Shown here piece by piece: positions 24,309-36,774 of a DNA stretch of 64,000 bases (its first letter is position 1; each line of letters starts with the position of its first letter). A program made the translations under genes and the position numbers. The notes under the pieces are model-generated. The model was given only the letters and a program-made list of their open reading frames with translations, did no database searches and was not told where the DNA came from. Source of the DNA: Eleusine coracana subsp. coracana (lineage: Eukaryota > Streptophyta > Magnoliopsida > Poales > Poaceae); the NCBI GenBank assembly GCA_032690845.1, contig CM064429.1, positions 18,681,013 through 18,745,012 on the forward strand. Reading direction: 5' to 3'.

Positions 24309-24999
24309 TTCAAATGTATACTTATTCTCGTTGTATTGCTAAATGTAGTGACACACTACTGATGTATGATTTTTATATAAATCAACATCATGATGAAATA
24401 AAATAGAAAATCATCGATTTATAAATGATTTATTTGCAAATTCTTGCTGCAATTTCTTATGTTTGCCTGTACAAATCAACAATCAATATTCACGTCAAAA
24501 TAGGTCTCCCTAACATAAGAATAAGCATACCCTAAAAAAAGCATAAGAATATGCAGTGAGATTATCATCAGACCTGTCATAGTTTCAGACAATTAAGCGT
24601 AAGCAGTTATATGAAGCTAAGTAAGCAACTTACGACTTTGCTACAAAGAAAGCAGTCACATACACTTACCAATCTGTGACATTGTGCTATATGCCGTGGT
24701 CAGTCCAACAAACCATCGACAAACTAGTCCTGCCAATTTCAATAACTTGCCCGTCATTGTTTCTATATCTAATGAGAAAGTCAAAATGCCTCTCATCAAA
24801 ATCTCTTAAGCTATGTTTTATTGTCCATCTTGATGTCTCAGAAGCTTTAATATATACACTATTCTCAATAGAATAACTGTCTCAAATTTTATATAAAGAA
24901 TCAATAAGAATCTTGATGGACACACAACACTACAACCAATACTTAAAGAGCCAAAATATGACGAATTGTGGCAGTGAGTTTGTTATTCTTCCTTTTCCT
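24309..24999. other. Intergenic stretch with one unidentified coding-like segment
   Basis: On the minus strand about 24871-24690 is open for about 60 codons and reads like protein (RWTIKHSLRDFDERHFDF), ending at TAG. I do not recognise a family and cannot find start or splice context. The rest has no visible feature. Confidence 0.3.
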
Positions 25000-25130
25000 T
25001 CAGAATTCCTGAGGATTCTTCTTCGGCTGAAACCACATATCAAATGGATCGTCACTTAACGAACCACTGATATGCTCTGAAACGCAATAAACACCACCAT
25101 AACTATAATCGCACGAAACATTGATCCTGA
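25000..25130 (-). pseudogene. 3' end of a split F-box/FBD gene (after the CACTA insertion)
   Basis: Read on the minus strand from the element border, the frame continues the FBD domain: RINVSCDYSYGGVYCVSEH, then SLSDDPFDMWF, and the stop TGA at 25002-25000. It joins in frame to the part ending RAFEHV at 37051-37075 when element B and one copy of the TGA duplication are removed. It is therefore the terminal exon of the gene at 37051-38753 and cannot be translated as it stands. Confidence 0.88.
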
Positions 25131-25400
25131 CACTACCACAAATAGGGCTTGTAGCGGCGGCAGGCAAACCGCCGTAGCGGCGCGAGCCAAAGTCGGCCGC
25201 CACTACAGAATCAGTGGGCACTGCCCCAACTAAAACCGCCGCTACAGGGCACCCAATAGCGGCGGCGGTTGACATTGTCAACCGCCGCTATAAACGGCCC
25301 ATGTTTATAGCGGCGGTTGACAATGACAACCGCCGCTATTTATAGCATACTAGCGGCGGTTGACAATGCCAACCACCGCTATAAAGTGCCCAGGCTATAA
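25131..25400 (+). repeat. 5' subterminal repeats of element B
   Basis: TAGCGGCGGTTG and CAACCGCCGCTA are paired as palindromes, for example 25308-25338 with 12-bp arms around a 7-bp core; another is at 25256-25290. These are probable binding sites for the element's TNPA-type protein, by analogy with En/Spm. Confidence 0.8.
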
Positions 25401-26082
25401 AAGACGCGTTCGAACAGCTCCGGCCCTCACTCGAACAATGGCAGCCCAAAAATTTGGACAAATCACGAAAATCAAGTGGGAAAGGTTTTGAGTTCATTTT
25501 TTTTTGTAGATATTTGCTGTTTGAGGTAAGGGGAACTCATCCCATTGTTTTTTTGTGCTCTCATTTTGAAATCAAGTAGAATTTTGGGTTTTAAGTTTGT
25601 TAGGTTTTCATCAAATTTTAGCTAAATTCGTTTGATTTGGATGGTTCTACTTGATTATAGTTGAAATTTATGAAGGCATACATCATCTCTTTTCATCACT
25701 ACACAAAAAAATTATTATATTTAGCTTGTTTTATGTCAATAGGAATCTAGATCTAGTTTGGTTTTTAAAAGAAAGAGAAAGTAGTATTAGGGCAAGAGGG
25801 ATGTTAATTATTTTGTTATTTCTTGATAAAAATTAAATAATATATAAAATAATTTGATGTTTGTTTTATTTTACCTTGCATAATATTTCTCACTTCATGT
25901 ATATTATTTTTTAGTGTTTATATATTTAGTGAATATTTAAATTTTTTGTTACACATAATTAATTAATTAATTAATTTCTAATATTTTTTGGCTAGATGGT
26001 GATAAAAGTTAAATAATATATAAAATAATTTGATGTTTGTTTTATTTTATCTTGCATAATATTTTTCACTTCATGTAATATT

Positions 26083-26134
<52 letters not shown>

Positions 26135-26205
26135 TAAATTTTTTGTCACACAAAATTAATTAATGAATTTTAATAATTTTTGGGTTCCCGTTCAAGGTTG
26201 TTCGC

Positions 26206-29105
26206 GATGGATAGATCTTGGATGTACGAGGCACCAAGACCGGGTCCAATATTTTTACGAGAAGTTTCCAAATTCATCGAAGCGGCCGCACAACATGCTC
26301 AACGTGAACAGACGACTGATATATATTGTCCGTGTTTTGATTGCAAAAATCAGAAGCTGTGGAATGATATAGAAGTAATAAAGTCACACTTGGTGCGGAG
26401 GGGTTTTGTTGAGGGGTACACGAGATGGACAAAATATGGTGAGAACAGTATGGTCGATATGGAATTTGATGAGCATATTGAAGTTGAAGTCGAGGTTGTC
26501 AATTCGCCTGGTGCGGATGCTATGGATTCCCCTGGTGAAGCTGATTTTGATGTTGAGGAGTTGTTGTGTCACATTGAGCCGCAGGTGTTGATCAATGCCG
26601 ATACAACTAAAGGGGTTGATAATTTTCATAGAATAGAGAAAGTATCAAAGGATCTATTATATGATGAATCTAAAGAATGTGGTAAAGAGTTCACCGTGTT
26701 GCGAACTGTACTTGAGTTGATGAAGCTGAAAGCGATGCATGGCTGGACGGACGCTAGTTTCACGGATTTGTTGGAACTTATTTTCGATGCGCTGTCGAAG
26801 CCCAACTTGTTGCCAAGGACAACATACCTTGCTAAGAAGCTGATTTCCCCACTTTCGATGGGCGTGCGAAAAAATCACGCGCGTCCAAATCATTGCATAT
26901 TGTATCGAAAGGAGCATCAAGACGCTGTGAGATGCCCAAGGTGCAAACGCAGTCGTTACAAGAGGAACAACGATTGTGATGCCGATGGTGGTGTGAAGAA
27001 TACAACTAAGGGGAGAAAGAAGAAAATAAGTTCTATCGTCAATGACAGTGATGATAGTAAGGTTCCTGCCTTAGTCATGTGGTACTTACCCGTGGTCGAT
27101 CGCATCAGACGCTTGTTTGCCAACCCTAGGGATGCGGCAATGATGACATGGCATGCACGCAAGGCGGACGGTAAGCTCAGGCATCCCGTAGATGGAACAC
27201 AGTGGAAAAAGTTTGATGAGGATCATCGAGATGAACACAGTGGAACATACGGTTTGCATTGAGTACAGACGAGATGAACCCATTCGGTCAAATGAGGAAT
27301 CCGCATAGCACTTGACCAGTGATACTAGCAATGTACAACATTCCACCATGGTTATGCCATAAGCGTAAGTACCTACTACTGACCACTCTTATATCTGGGC
27401 CTAAAGAACCTGGATGGAGGGGGTCCGTATATAGGATGAGTATCGAAGAGAGTACTTCACGCTCAGAGCAATTATTTTTTGCACGGTAAGTGATTCCCCG
27501 ACACTAAGGGCGCTATCAGGACAGGTCAAAGGAAAGGCGACATGTTTCATATACGTTGATGATACATCCCATGTGTACCTTCCAGCATCCAGAAGCTAGT
27601 GTATACGTGAAACCGCCGATTCTTATCAGCAAAACACAGGTATCGCGTGATGGCTAGACACTTTGATGGCAAAGTTGAGAACGACACAGAACCTCGATGT
27701 TGTACTGGCAGGGTCATGTTTGACCTTGTTAAAGCCGGTGAAGGGTTGTTTTTGGAAAGCCGGTGAAGGGAGCCAAAAAGGCAAAAGGTCTCACGCTGTT
27801 TAAGAAGAAATCCATTTTCTTCGTATATTTCAATTATTGGAAAGAATTGGAAGTGAATCATGCCTTCGACTGGATGCATATTAGGAAGGGTGTATTTGAC
27901 AGTAGTAGCGGACTTATACTCGACCAACCCAGTAAGACAAAGGATGGACTCAACGCACGTAGAGATCTTGTAGTGATGGGAATAAGATCAGAGCTTCATC
28001 CGCAAGAAAGAGCAAATAGAAAGTACTTTCTCCCCCCGGTAGCCTATACACTTATGATTGAGAAGAAAACAGCATTCTGTAAGTGCCTCAGTGGGATTAA
28101 AGTACCGACAGGTTTCTCATCGAATATCAAGAATCTTGTAAACATGAAAGAGTTAAATATAAGTGGGTACAACACTCACGATTGCCACATAATGCTTTCG
28201 GTGTTTCTCCCTATTGCTATCAGAGCTTTTAAATCACCATGGCTGAAGTTGGCTGTATCAAAGAAGGTCATAACTAAAGATGAGTTAAATGACCTACGGA
28301 CCCACATGAAGGAAATAATGTGCATACTTGAGATGGTCTTCCCTCCATCCTTTTTTGATATGATGGAACACTTTATGATTCATATTGTTGACCAGATCTT
28401 TGCATTGGGCCCCGTCTACCTGCATCAAATGTTTCCGTTTGAGAGGTTCATGTATGTATTGAAACGCTATGTACGTACTCATTCACATCTAGAGGGTTCT
28501 ATGATCAAGGGCTATACAACTGATGAGATCATCGAATGTTGCTCAGATTACATTAATGATGGTAGCAGATCAATTGGTCTCCCCGTGTCTCATCATAAGG
28601 GTAGATTATCTGGAAAAGGTATGAAAGGACGTAGATCGTTCATCGACCGTGACTCCAAACGAGTGAACCAAGCACATTTCAGCGTATTGCAACAGACGCA
28701 GATTGTGGGACCGTACTTTGAGAAACATCTGTTAGAGCTCCCATATTTAAATGCAAATGGGTGAAGCACCCTAATGGCATCATGGTAGATGAATATGGTT
28801 TCACAATTGTTGATCTTAACAATGTTGATCACAAAGATGAGCCTTGGATACTTGCCAAGACCATGGAACAGGTGTTTTATGTACTTGATCCAAAAGACGA
28901 AAAGAAATACATTATTATTCTAGGTAAACAAAGAATCATTGGAGTGGAGAGTGTGGAGGATCGAGATGACTGCAATCAATATGACAAGGTGCCATGTTTC
29001 ATAGATCCAAAAATTTTTAAAGTCTTGGAAGCAAGACTGTCCTTTGCTGGCGGAATGCCCTACATGCGCACCGATCACTGCCAAGGAAAAGTCGTTCAAG
29101 GATAA
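26206..29105 (+). pseudogene. TNP2-like CACTA transposase (element B), broken
   Basis: The ATG is at 26206 (MDRSWMYEAPRPGPIF). The N-terminal transposase-associated region is open to about 27228, where the frame breaks shortly before the LSTD(G)MNPF catalytic block, here LSTDEMNPF. There is a deletion of roughly 55 bp near 27413, a duplication near 27740-27765 and then a good frame for the rest of Transposase_21 and DUF4218 (27763-28764), including about 50 codons (from PQERANRKYF) that element A lacks. A deletion of nearly 300 bp near 28738 removes the link to the DUF4216-like part (28761-29105). The protein cannot be made as such. Confidence 0.9.
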
Positions 29106-29815
29106 CTCAAGCATCAAGTAATTTTATTTTGTTAAGTATCTTTTATTATTCGAACCTTGTATTATGTTCTATGTAATTTATGTTTATTTAAATATAAAGA
29201 TTGTGTAACTTATTTTTATAAGCATAATGCAGTTTTAAGTTATAGGGGTTAAAAGGTAAATATAAAAGATTTTAGGAACCTATTTGTAATTTTATAAAAA
29301 GACAAGAATTAAAGTGTAAAAATATTAGGACTAAAATGTAATTAATAAAAAGTATAGGGTTGTTTTTGCAAAAGTTTAGGACCTAAACATAATTTTAATT
29401 AAGTACAGGGGCTTAAGTGTAAAAATACAAAAATAAAATATAATTAATTATAATGAACTCAGGGGTTCTTTTGTAAAATTACAAGGCTAAGATATTATTT
29501 ATAAAACAATCAGGGGCTAAAATGAATAATACAATTTTTTGGAAAATGAATAATATAATTTTTCGAAAATCAATAGTACAATTTTTAGAAAGTCAATAAT
29601 AGGGTTGTTTCTGCAAAATTTTAGGACCTAACATTAATTTTTATGAAGTATAGGGACCTAAGTGTAAAAAGACAGGACTAAAACATAATTAATAATGAAC
29701 TCAAGGATTCTTTTGTAAAATTCCAAGGCTAATATATTATTTATAAAATAAATCAAGAGCTAAAATGAATAATACAATTTTTGGAAAATGAATAACACTA
29801 TTTAAAAAAAAACCG
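29106..29815. other. AT-rich spacer inside element B
   Basis: There is no gene. The words TTTTGTAAAATTACAAGGCTAA and ATAGGGTTGTTT(C/T)TGCAAA recur, making a degenerate repeat. The matching spacer in element A is about 1800-2270. Confidence 0.6.
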
Positions 29816-29819
29816 ACAT

Positions 29820-29960
29820 GTTTTTGGCGGCAGCTCACAAAGGTAACCGCCGCTATTGCTTTGTAGCGGCAGCGTGCTTTGTGAACCGCCGCTAATAAGG
29901 ACTCCCCCTATATAAGCAACGCGTGGCGGGCCCCTAACCCTAATCCCGGAGTTTGCTTTT
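29820..29960 (+). promoter_or_regulatory. Internal promoter of the second gene of element B
   Basis: GCGGC-type inverted motifs (AACCGCCGCTA at about 29845 and 29885) are followed by CTATATAAGC (TATA box, about 29909-29918), GGGCCCCTAACCCTAATCCC and a GC-rich leader. The same order is seen in element A (reverse strand) and in the two short derivatives. Promoter function is inferred from position and motifs. Confidence 0.55.
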
Positions 29961-30960
29961 GTACGTCGTGAAGCTGCCCAATTCCGCCGCCATCTCCCCG
30001 AGCGCCGCCGCCCTCCGTCTCCTCGTGCCCTCCATCTCCGATGTCTCCCCGAGCGCCGCCGCATCGGGCCCTTTCCTCGTCCCCCCGCATCGGTCTCCCC
30101 CACATCGACGACGCGCGCGTGCCTCCTCCCCCTACTTGCGCTCGCCAACCGTCGTCGCGTGGGCCTCCCCCTCGTGGACGACGCGCTCCTCCGTCCCCGA
30201 GCGTCGCCGCAAGCACCCTCCTCGTCCCCGAGCGCTGCCACGGGCCCCCTCCTCATCCCCGAGCACCACCGTGGGCACCCTCCTCGTCCTCGAGCACCAT
30301 CACGGGCCCCCTCATCTATCCCAGAGCACTACTGCCGCGTGCCCCCTCCTCGTCCCCGAGCGCCGCCGTATCGGGCCCCTCCTCGTCGCCGAGCACCACC
30401 GCCACCGGCGCCCTCCTTCGTCCCTGAGTGCCTCGATGGTCACCGCGCGGGCCCCCTCGTCCTTCCCCAACCACCACCGCCACGGGCCCCCTCCTCGTCC
30501 TCGAGCGTTGTCGCATTGGGCCCCCTCCTCGTCCCCAAGAACCGCCATCGCCGGACCCCTCCTTCGTCCCTGAGTGCCTCGACAGTCGCCATGTGGGCCC
30601 CCTCATCCTTCCCCGAGCATTACCACCATGGGCTCCCTCCTCATCGACAACCCGCGCATCAGCGTCCTCCCCCTCCTCAAACTCGCCGACCATCACCGCG
30701 AGGGACTCCCCCTCCTCAACGGCCTCTGCCTTCTCTCTGGTAAGCGCCGCACCCTCTTCTTCCTCCCCACTCCCCTCCTGTCCGACGCCCTCCTGCCCGT
30801 CGACGACCAGGTGCGCCCTTTTTCTCAACCCTCCTCCCTCCCTATCTCGACCTCTGTTCTTGTTTTCTGGATCACCGTGAGGGCCTGGCTCGCTTGGTGC
30901 GCACGGGACTACATCCTCCACTTGTTCGATGAAATGCGGCAATGCTTGTCTACTCTGTTT
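29961..30960 (+). repeat. GC-rich repetitive leader of element B
   Basis: CCCCCTCCTCGTCCCCGAGC and variants (CCCGAGCGCCGCC, CCCGAGCACCACC) recur about fifteen times. Several frames on both strands stay open for 100-200 codons because of composition and repeat periodicity. I do not call any of them a protein. Confidence 0.65.
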
Positions 30961-31019
30961 TAGTCATGCGTGTGACTTTGTAGTGAGTCATGTGTGTGAA
31001 AATTTTGCATCATTCAATA

Positions 31020-32250
31020 GCTTGTCTACTCTATTTTAGTCATGCTTTGTGCTCTGTGCTCTATGCTCATGTGCTTTGTGCTCTGTGCTATGTGCTGAAC
31101 CACCTCCAGTGCCTTGAGCCGAACCCTTATGCTCTATGCTCTAATATGATATCGGTCACCCCTTATGCTCTGTGCTCTTGTGCTCATGTGCTCTGTGCTC
31201 TAACTGATAACATGATATCAATAATAATTCTTTGAAACTGGATTTCTACAGATTGTATAGTAATGAAATGAAATGAGATGCTCTATAAAAACTTGGATCT
31301 TTTATTATTGTTCTTGTGTAACTACAGTTGAGTTCTTTTTGCATTAGGACTAAGTGATAAGATCAGAAAATAGCTGTAGTTTACAAGTAATGCTTTCATA
31401 ATTGCTTCCAGTAATTTAGTTTCTATAGCAGCTATTGGCCCCTCTCCCCCTCCTTCTACCCCTCTGATCAATGATGCTCCATGAGATGAGAAATGGTGCT
31501 TATACTCCCTCTGTTTTAGCCATGATATGAGAAATGCCATGCTCACTGATATGGTGCTTATACTCCCTCTGTTTTAGCCATGATATGAGAAATGCCACAA
31601 CTTGAGAAATTTCGTCGGTTGCCAAATATGCGTGCTCTCATATACTTAACTTTGCTGCCATATGCTTGCCACATTGTGTTTGTGTTCCCGAGATATACAT
31701 AAATCTCCAGCCAAATTAATGCTCATTGTTCTACATATGTTAGATGCTCACTGTCATGCTATGATCTGAAAATGCTCACTGTTTGCTGCCATTTTTTTTT
31801 GCTCCCATATGCTAGGATCTGAAACTGCTCACTGTCATGCTAGGATCATTTGCCATTTTTTTGCTCCCACTTTTTTCTGCTCACTGTTTGCTAGAATCTG
31901 AAAATGCTCACTTTATATATACTAGGATGAAAATGCTCACTGTTTGCTACCATATGCTTGCCACATTGTGTTTGTGTTCCCAAGATATACATAAATCTCC
32001 TACCAAATTAATTTTGCTGCAACCATCAGGAACTGAATAGATGTCACCCTCCAAATTCCCGTGGCAACACCTAGGAAATTTACCTAGTTCTACATATGTT
32101 AGATGCTCACTGTCATGCTACGATCTGAAAATTCTCACTATTTGCTGCCATTTTTTTTTTTGCTCCCATATGCTAGGATTTGAAAATGCTCACTGTCATG
32201 CTAGGATGATTTGCCATTTTTTGGCTGCCTTTTTTTTGCTGCTCACTTCA
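31020..32250 (+). repeat. Degenerate tandem-repeat region of element B
   Basis: Two repeat types are seen: GTGCTCTGTGCTCTATGCTC near 31045-31205, and ATGCTCACTGTCATGCTAGG / TTTGCTGCCAT from about 31740. The latter is homologous to the minisatellite of element A. A 57-bp direct duplication at about 31498-31600 contains CTCCCTCTGTTTTAGCC twice. Confidence 0.7.
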
Positions 32251-32927
32251 TGTGTATACTCATATACTTGCTGTCGTACTATAGATTCCCTATATGTCAT
32301 TTCTGAAATCCGTAGCATTATTTACTTGTGGCCATATATATGCCATATTACTTGCTGCCCTATATTCCCTATGTTCATTGGGAGCAAATTTTGACTTTTC
32401 TATTCTTCTCCTTGTCTCTCTGTACTACTTATCTATTCTACGTAGGGGATCGATGCTCAATGATGAAAGGGGGCCAAGTGAGGCTAGTGTAGCGACATGG
32501 ACCATATCCTAGAATATTGGATACATGCTGTTGTACAGGTCAAAGATCTTAGAGCGTTGGATGGCCGTTGATTTGACAACTCGCACTAAGAGCAAATTTT
32601 GATTTTTCTATTCTTCTCCTTGTCTCCCTGTACTACTTATCTATTCTACGTAGGCGATCGATGCTCAATGATGAAAGTGGGCTAAGTGAGGCTAGTATGG
32701 TGACATAGACCATATCCTAGGATATCAGATATATGTTGTTGTACAAGTCAAGGATCTTAGAGCGTTGGAAGGCCGTTGATTCGGCAACCCGCATTGAGAG
32801 CAAATTTTGATTTTTCTATTATTTTCTTTTGTTTTCCTTGTCTCTATGCTCAATGATGATAGGTGTATACTCCTTGTTTTCTAAACTAGTTGTCATATCT
32901 AACATTAGCTGTCAAAGTCTTCTCGTC

Positions 32928-35900
32928 ATGACGGACAATATGTCGTCTCAAGAGGAAGACACCCTCAAGGTGCACTCACAAGCGAGGTCATCTTTAGACG
33001 ATGAAGGATCAAGCGAACACTGGGAAGAACCAGAAGATCCGCATCCTCCACTACCAAAGGAACGTCGATTGGGGAGCCCAGATCCTGATTTCGTGCCTTA
33101 AGATGAGGTATCTTGTCAAAGACAATTCTCTCATTTGTTCAACTAATTTGTAAACTAAAATCTACTACTTATATCCTAGGGACCTCGACGAAGTGCCCGT
33201 CGGCTATTTGCAGCAGAGGCTGGGACAGATGAGGCCCTCGAGCAGCAAGTGGAAGAGGTGCCTGCCCAAGTGTCCACACACAAATGCAAGCGCGGTCAGC
33301 GCTCCGCGAACAAGGCAGAGGGCATCTACGAGGTTACTACACTAGACCCCAAAGATGGAGAACCAATTGAACCTGCTGGTGTCAATGCCAAATGGCGGAA
33401 CCATTGCGGCAAAGTGGTGAGGGACCATTGCAAAATCACATGGCAATATTGGCGCCAAGTCCCGGATGGCAGAAAAGACGATATGTGAGCTGATGTCACG
33501 GCAACCATCCGGTTCCAGCCAGCAGATCTCGAGAGAGCCAAGAAGGCTACAATGTCCACTCTCAATCACATCTTTTGAGATTACATGTCCAAGCTCAACT
33601 GCCAATACGTCAAGAAAAATCAAACCCCATTTGACAAGCATGGAAATATTAGTCAGCAGGAATGGGATGAGTTTGTTGAGCAGAAGACGAGCAGTGCTTC
33701 GAAGGAGCTCAGTGAAAAGATGGTTGAGCTCAACAAGTGGAACAAGTAAAAGCCACGGTTAGGTCTGGGCGGATACAAAAAGAAGATTCTGATTTGGAGA
33801 GAGCAGGAAGCCAAGCTCCCCGCAGAAGAAAAACCTGATCCTTTGCCAAACACCAATGAGCGTACCAGGAATTGGGTATATGATCGCTCTGAGTTAACCA
33901 ATGAAGGAGAGATTATTGTGAAGGATCCCGTGACAGTTGAGGTCGTGTAAGCCTTGAAAGGTCCCATCGCGACGCAGACGGAGGCTGGTCTGTTTACACC
34001 GGAGTATCACAAGGATGAGCTAGCGAAGACTATAGGGACCAAAGAACATGGTGGTCAGGTACGAGGAGTGTCATCATCGGCAACATGGAAAGAAGGTTTC
34101 TCTGAAACATCGTCACACCTCTACAAGAAGCATACATTGAACAAGAAAGAGCGAGAAGATAAAGCCAAGGAGGATTGGAGGCGGCAACTTCTTATGTTTG
34201 CTATCGACAAAGAAAGCGGTCGTTTGGACCCCAACCTGTAGGTTGCGATGGATGCCTTCTTACGTGGTTCGTCCACATCCACGCAGCCATCCGTCTCCAT
34301 GCAACCATCCATCTCCGGTCAACCATCAGTCCCCATGCAATTAGAAACAGAGAACATCACTAAGGATACTGCTTACGAGTTGCATGTGCCATTTGGTTAC
34401 AAGGGGAAGACGATGAAGGTTGCATCCGGCACGGCATTTCCAGGAGAGACGCTCCATAACAGGGATATCCCCCCAGGTTACGTGCATGTCACCGTGTCAG
34501 AAATAGTACCTAGCTATGAGGACAATGAGATCGAATGCCCGATACCTGAGGCGGGTATAGAAACTCTCCAAGATGCCCTCGGCTCTTTCATTATTTGGAA
34601 ACGCCGTGATGTTGTCATCTCACCACGAGTTTCTCCAGCCCTGTTGTCTGGGCACGGGTCCTTTCATGCGAGCCAGCCAATCAATACAGGTGGATAGCCG
34701 TCTCCTATGTCTACGGCAGCCTCGGGAAACAAGCTCCAATCTCCTCATGCGGAAGCCCACTCGACTCATAGTCCTATAATCTATAGTGACAACGAGCCTC
34801 TTTCGTAGAGTGTTCAAGTTTAGGCTCCGGTAATCCAAGTCCAGCCTGCACCAGTTGTCATCAAGGCTTCGGTAATCCCAAAGACAATTACCGGATTTGA
34901 CAAAGAGCCAAAGGACCCAAAAGCAAAAAGTGATGTTGATAAGTACTTGGCTGGATTGTAAAAACATTCAGCAAGTACCGGCAAGCTCTTCCTGCAAGAA
35001 GAAGATCCTCGGGATGTATTATCGTACGACGATCAAATTTTGGAGAATCCTGCGGACAATGTGGACTACCCAAAATTTATACTCGGTAAACCCCTTATAT
35101 CAAATAACATGTACAAGAACCTGTCGTGGGAGATGCGGAAGTTGCACGACTGGTACATGATGGCGTCGAAGGAAGGGGTCACCAAAATCACTTGTAGGAT
35201 TCCAAAAGAGGTGTTCAACGAAGATGACGAACAAATCTTATACCTATTTTTGGGAGGATGTCCACTCGATGTTTCGTCTAGACCAGATGGACGTCACCTT
35301 CGTCACCCTATGGTGCATGTAAGTGTCGTGTTCGATCTACTTCGTATTTCAAGCATAATTCCATATATGATCTTATGCTTTTTTTTGTAGTATGAACCCC
35401 TTTTTCCAAACAAAGGAGACCAATAGAAAAGATTGGAGGGTGGCCTACGTTAACCCAAGCCGGATCAACCAAAGCTCGATCAACCTAACGATAAATCCAA
35501 AAAATTATCCGGATAAGACACCGACAGAGCATGCTGAAATGAAGACGGTCTTGACAACAGAAGCAAGGACTTATGTTGCAAATTACTTGTACGACTGCTT
35601 CATGAGGTGGAAAGATAGAGAGTGCATTATGGCCCCTTACAACTTCAAGTAAGTTGGACAACTACTGCCTTCATCATGTATCCTATGTTAAAGTTAAATC
35701 CAGTCATAATTAACTTGTTGACAACAAACATTGTTGTAGCGATCATTGGATCTGTCTGATGATATTTACGAAAGAAGGGTACCTTCTATCGCTCGACAGC
35801 CTGGACTACGACAAGAACTTATACGACGATATTCTGGAAGTCAAAGATCGGTAAAAAATTGGTCTACGTGTGTATAGTTTGATGATGTTAATATCATCTA

Positions 35901-36580
35901 CTGATAAGCTTTTGTCGATCACACAGTGCTTACGAAAAATATGTCGTAGCCGACGGGGCATGTCATCCTACAAGGAAAAAAAAGATATACTTCCGTCATA
36001 TGTTTTGGGTAAGACTTATATGCATCTCATATATGGTCTTATCGTACTATCCATTCATATAATTATCATAGGTGTAATGAACTTGTGTTCTTTACTTTAT
36101 AGTGTAAGAAACAAATACGAGGAAGTGTGTATTATGGTTACTACACTTGTGTGTTCTAGGCTGGCACTTCAACTTACCTGGACCATATCATTGAGGAGTC
36201 TCAACAAGAGGTAAGTTGATTTTGTTTATGTCCATTTTACTTTATCTTGACCTTATCATTGAGGACTCTGCTGATATGACACAGAAAGCCATAAGGACAA
36301 AGAGAGAATGGGCTGCAAAGATGAAAAGGAACGACGCAATCAAAAAGGGTATAATTCCTGAATCACGCGTTCACTTGAGTACAAATGCCATGTATCTAGT
36401 TGTAGCTTCTCTTTGTCGTTTTATGTTGAGAGAGGTAATTAGTTCAGAACGGAAGTGCTTTAACTCAAACAGTGAACCAGCAACAAAACATAGGTCCTTT
36501 TGTGAGTGGGCTGGTTCAAGAACACCATATGAGCCTAATATGTCGAAAAAAGATGATGACTATATATTAGGGTTCATATA
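32928..36580 (+). pseudogene. Second CACTA gene: TNPA-like region plus Ulp1-like (C48) protease domain, broken
   Basis: It starts at ATG 32928 (MTDNMSSQEEDTLKVHSQ). Exons are separated by introns, for example an acceptor TATCCTAG before 33180 (GPRRSARRLF). The first half resembles the conserved plant-transposase segment found in TNPA/En-Spm proteins (NAKWRNHCGKVVRDHCKITW; TPFDKHGNISQQEWDEFV). After a variable P/S/Q-rich part come IPKEVFNEDDEQ, DWRVAYVNPS and CIMAPYNF, then DHWICLMIF at 35741 and LLSLDSLDYD: the His and Asp blocks of Ulp1-like cysteine proteases. The Cys block reads GSVYYGYYTCVF, with Tyr at 36133 where a Cys before Gly is expected. Stops are numerous, for example FVP* at 33100, DDM* at 33486, VV* at 33949 and NL* at 34241. 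Confidence 0.75.
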
Positions 36581-36774
36581 AATCATTTTGTAAGCTCGAT
36601 TGAACATTTTGATGATAATGTTGTATATATTCTATGATGAGATGTAAATATCTGTGATAAGATTGTAAATACATGTGATGAGATGTTGTAAATATCTGTG
36701 ATAAAATTTGTAAATTTCTGTGTATCCAGAATCTGTGATTTCTGTATATTTACTAATTTTTTTTTGGAAAATAA

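Noticed and set aside
30159..30942. Pro/Ser/Arg-rich frames near 200 codons on both strands
   Set aside because: Built from repeated CCCTCCTCGTCCCCGAGC units in the leader of element B.
31498..31600. CTCCCTCTGTTTTAGCC twice, resembling Stowaway or Tourist ends
   Set aside because: The copies are in direct, not inverted, orientation as part of a 57-bp duplication; no flanking duplication is visible.
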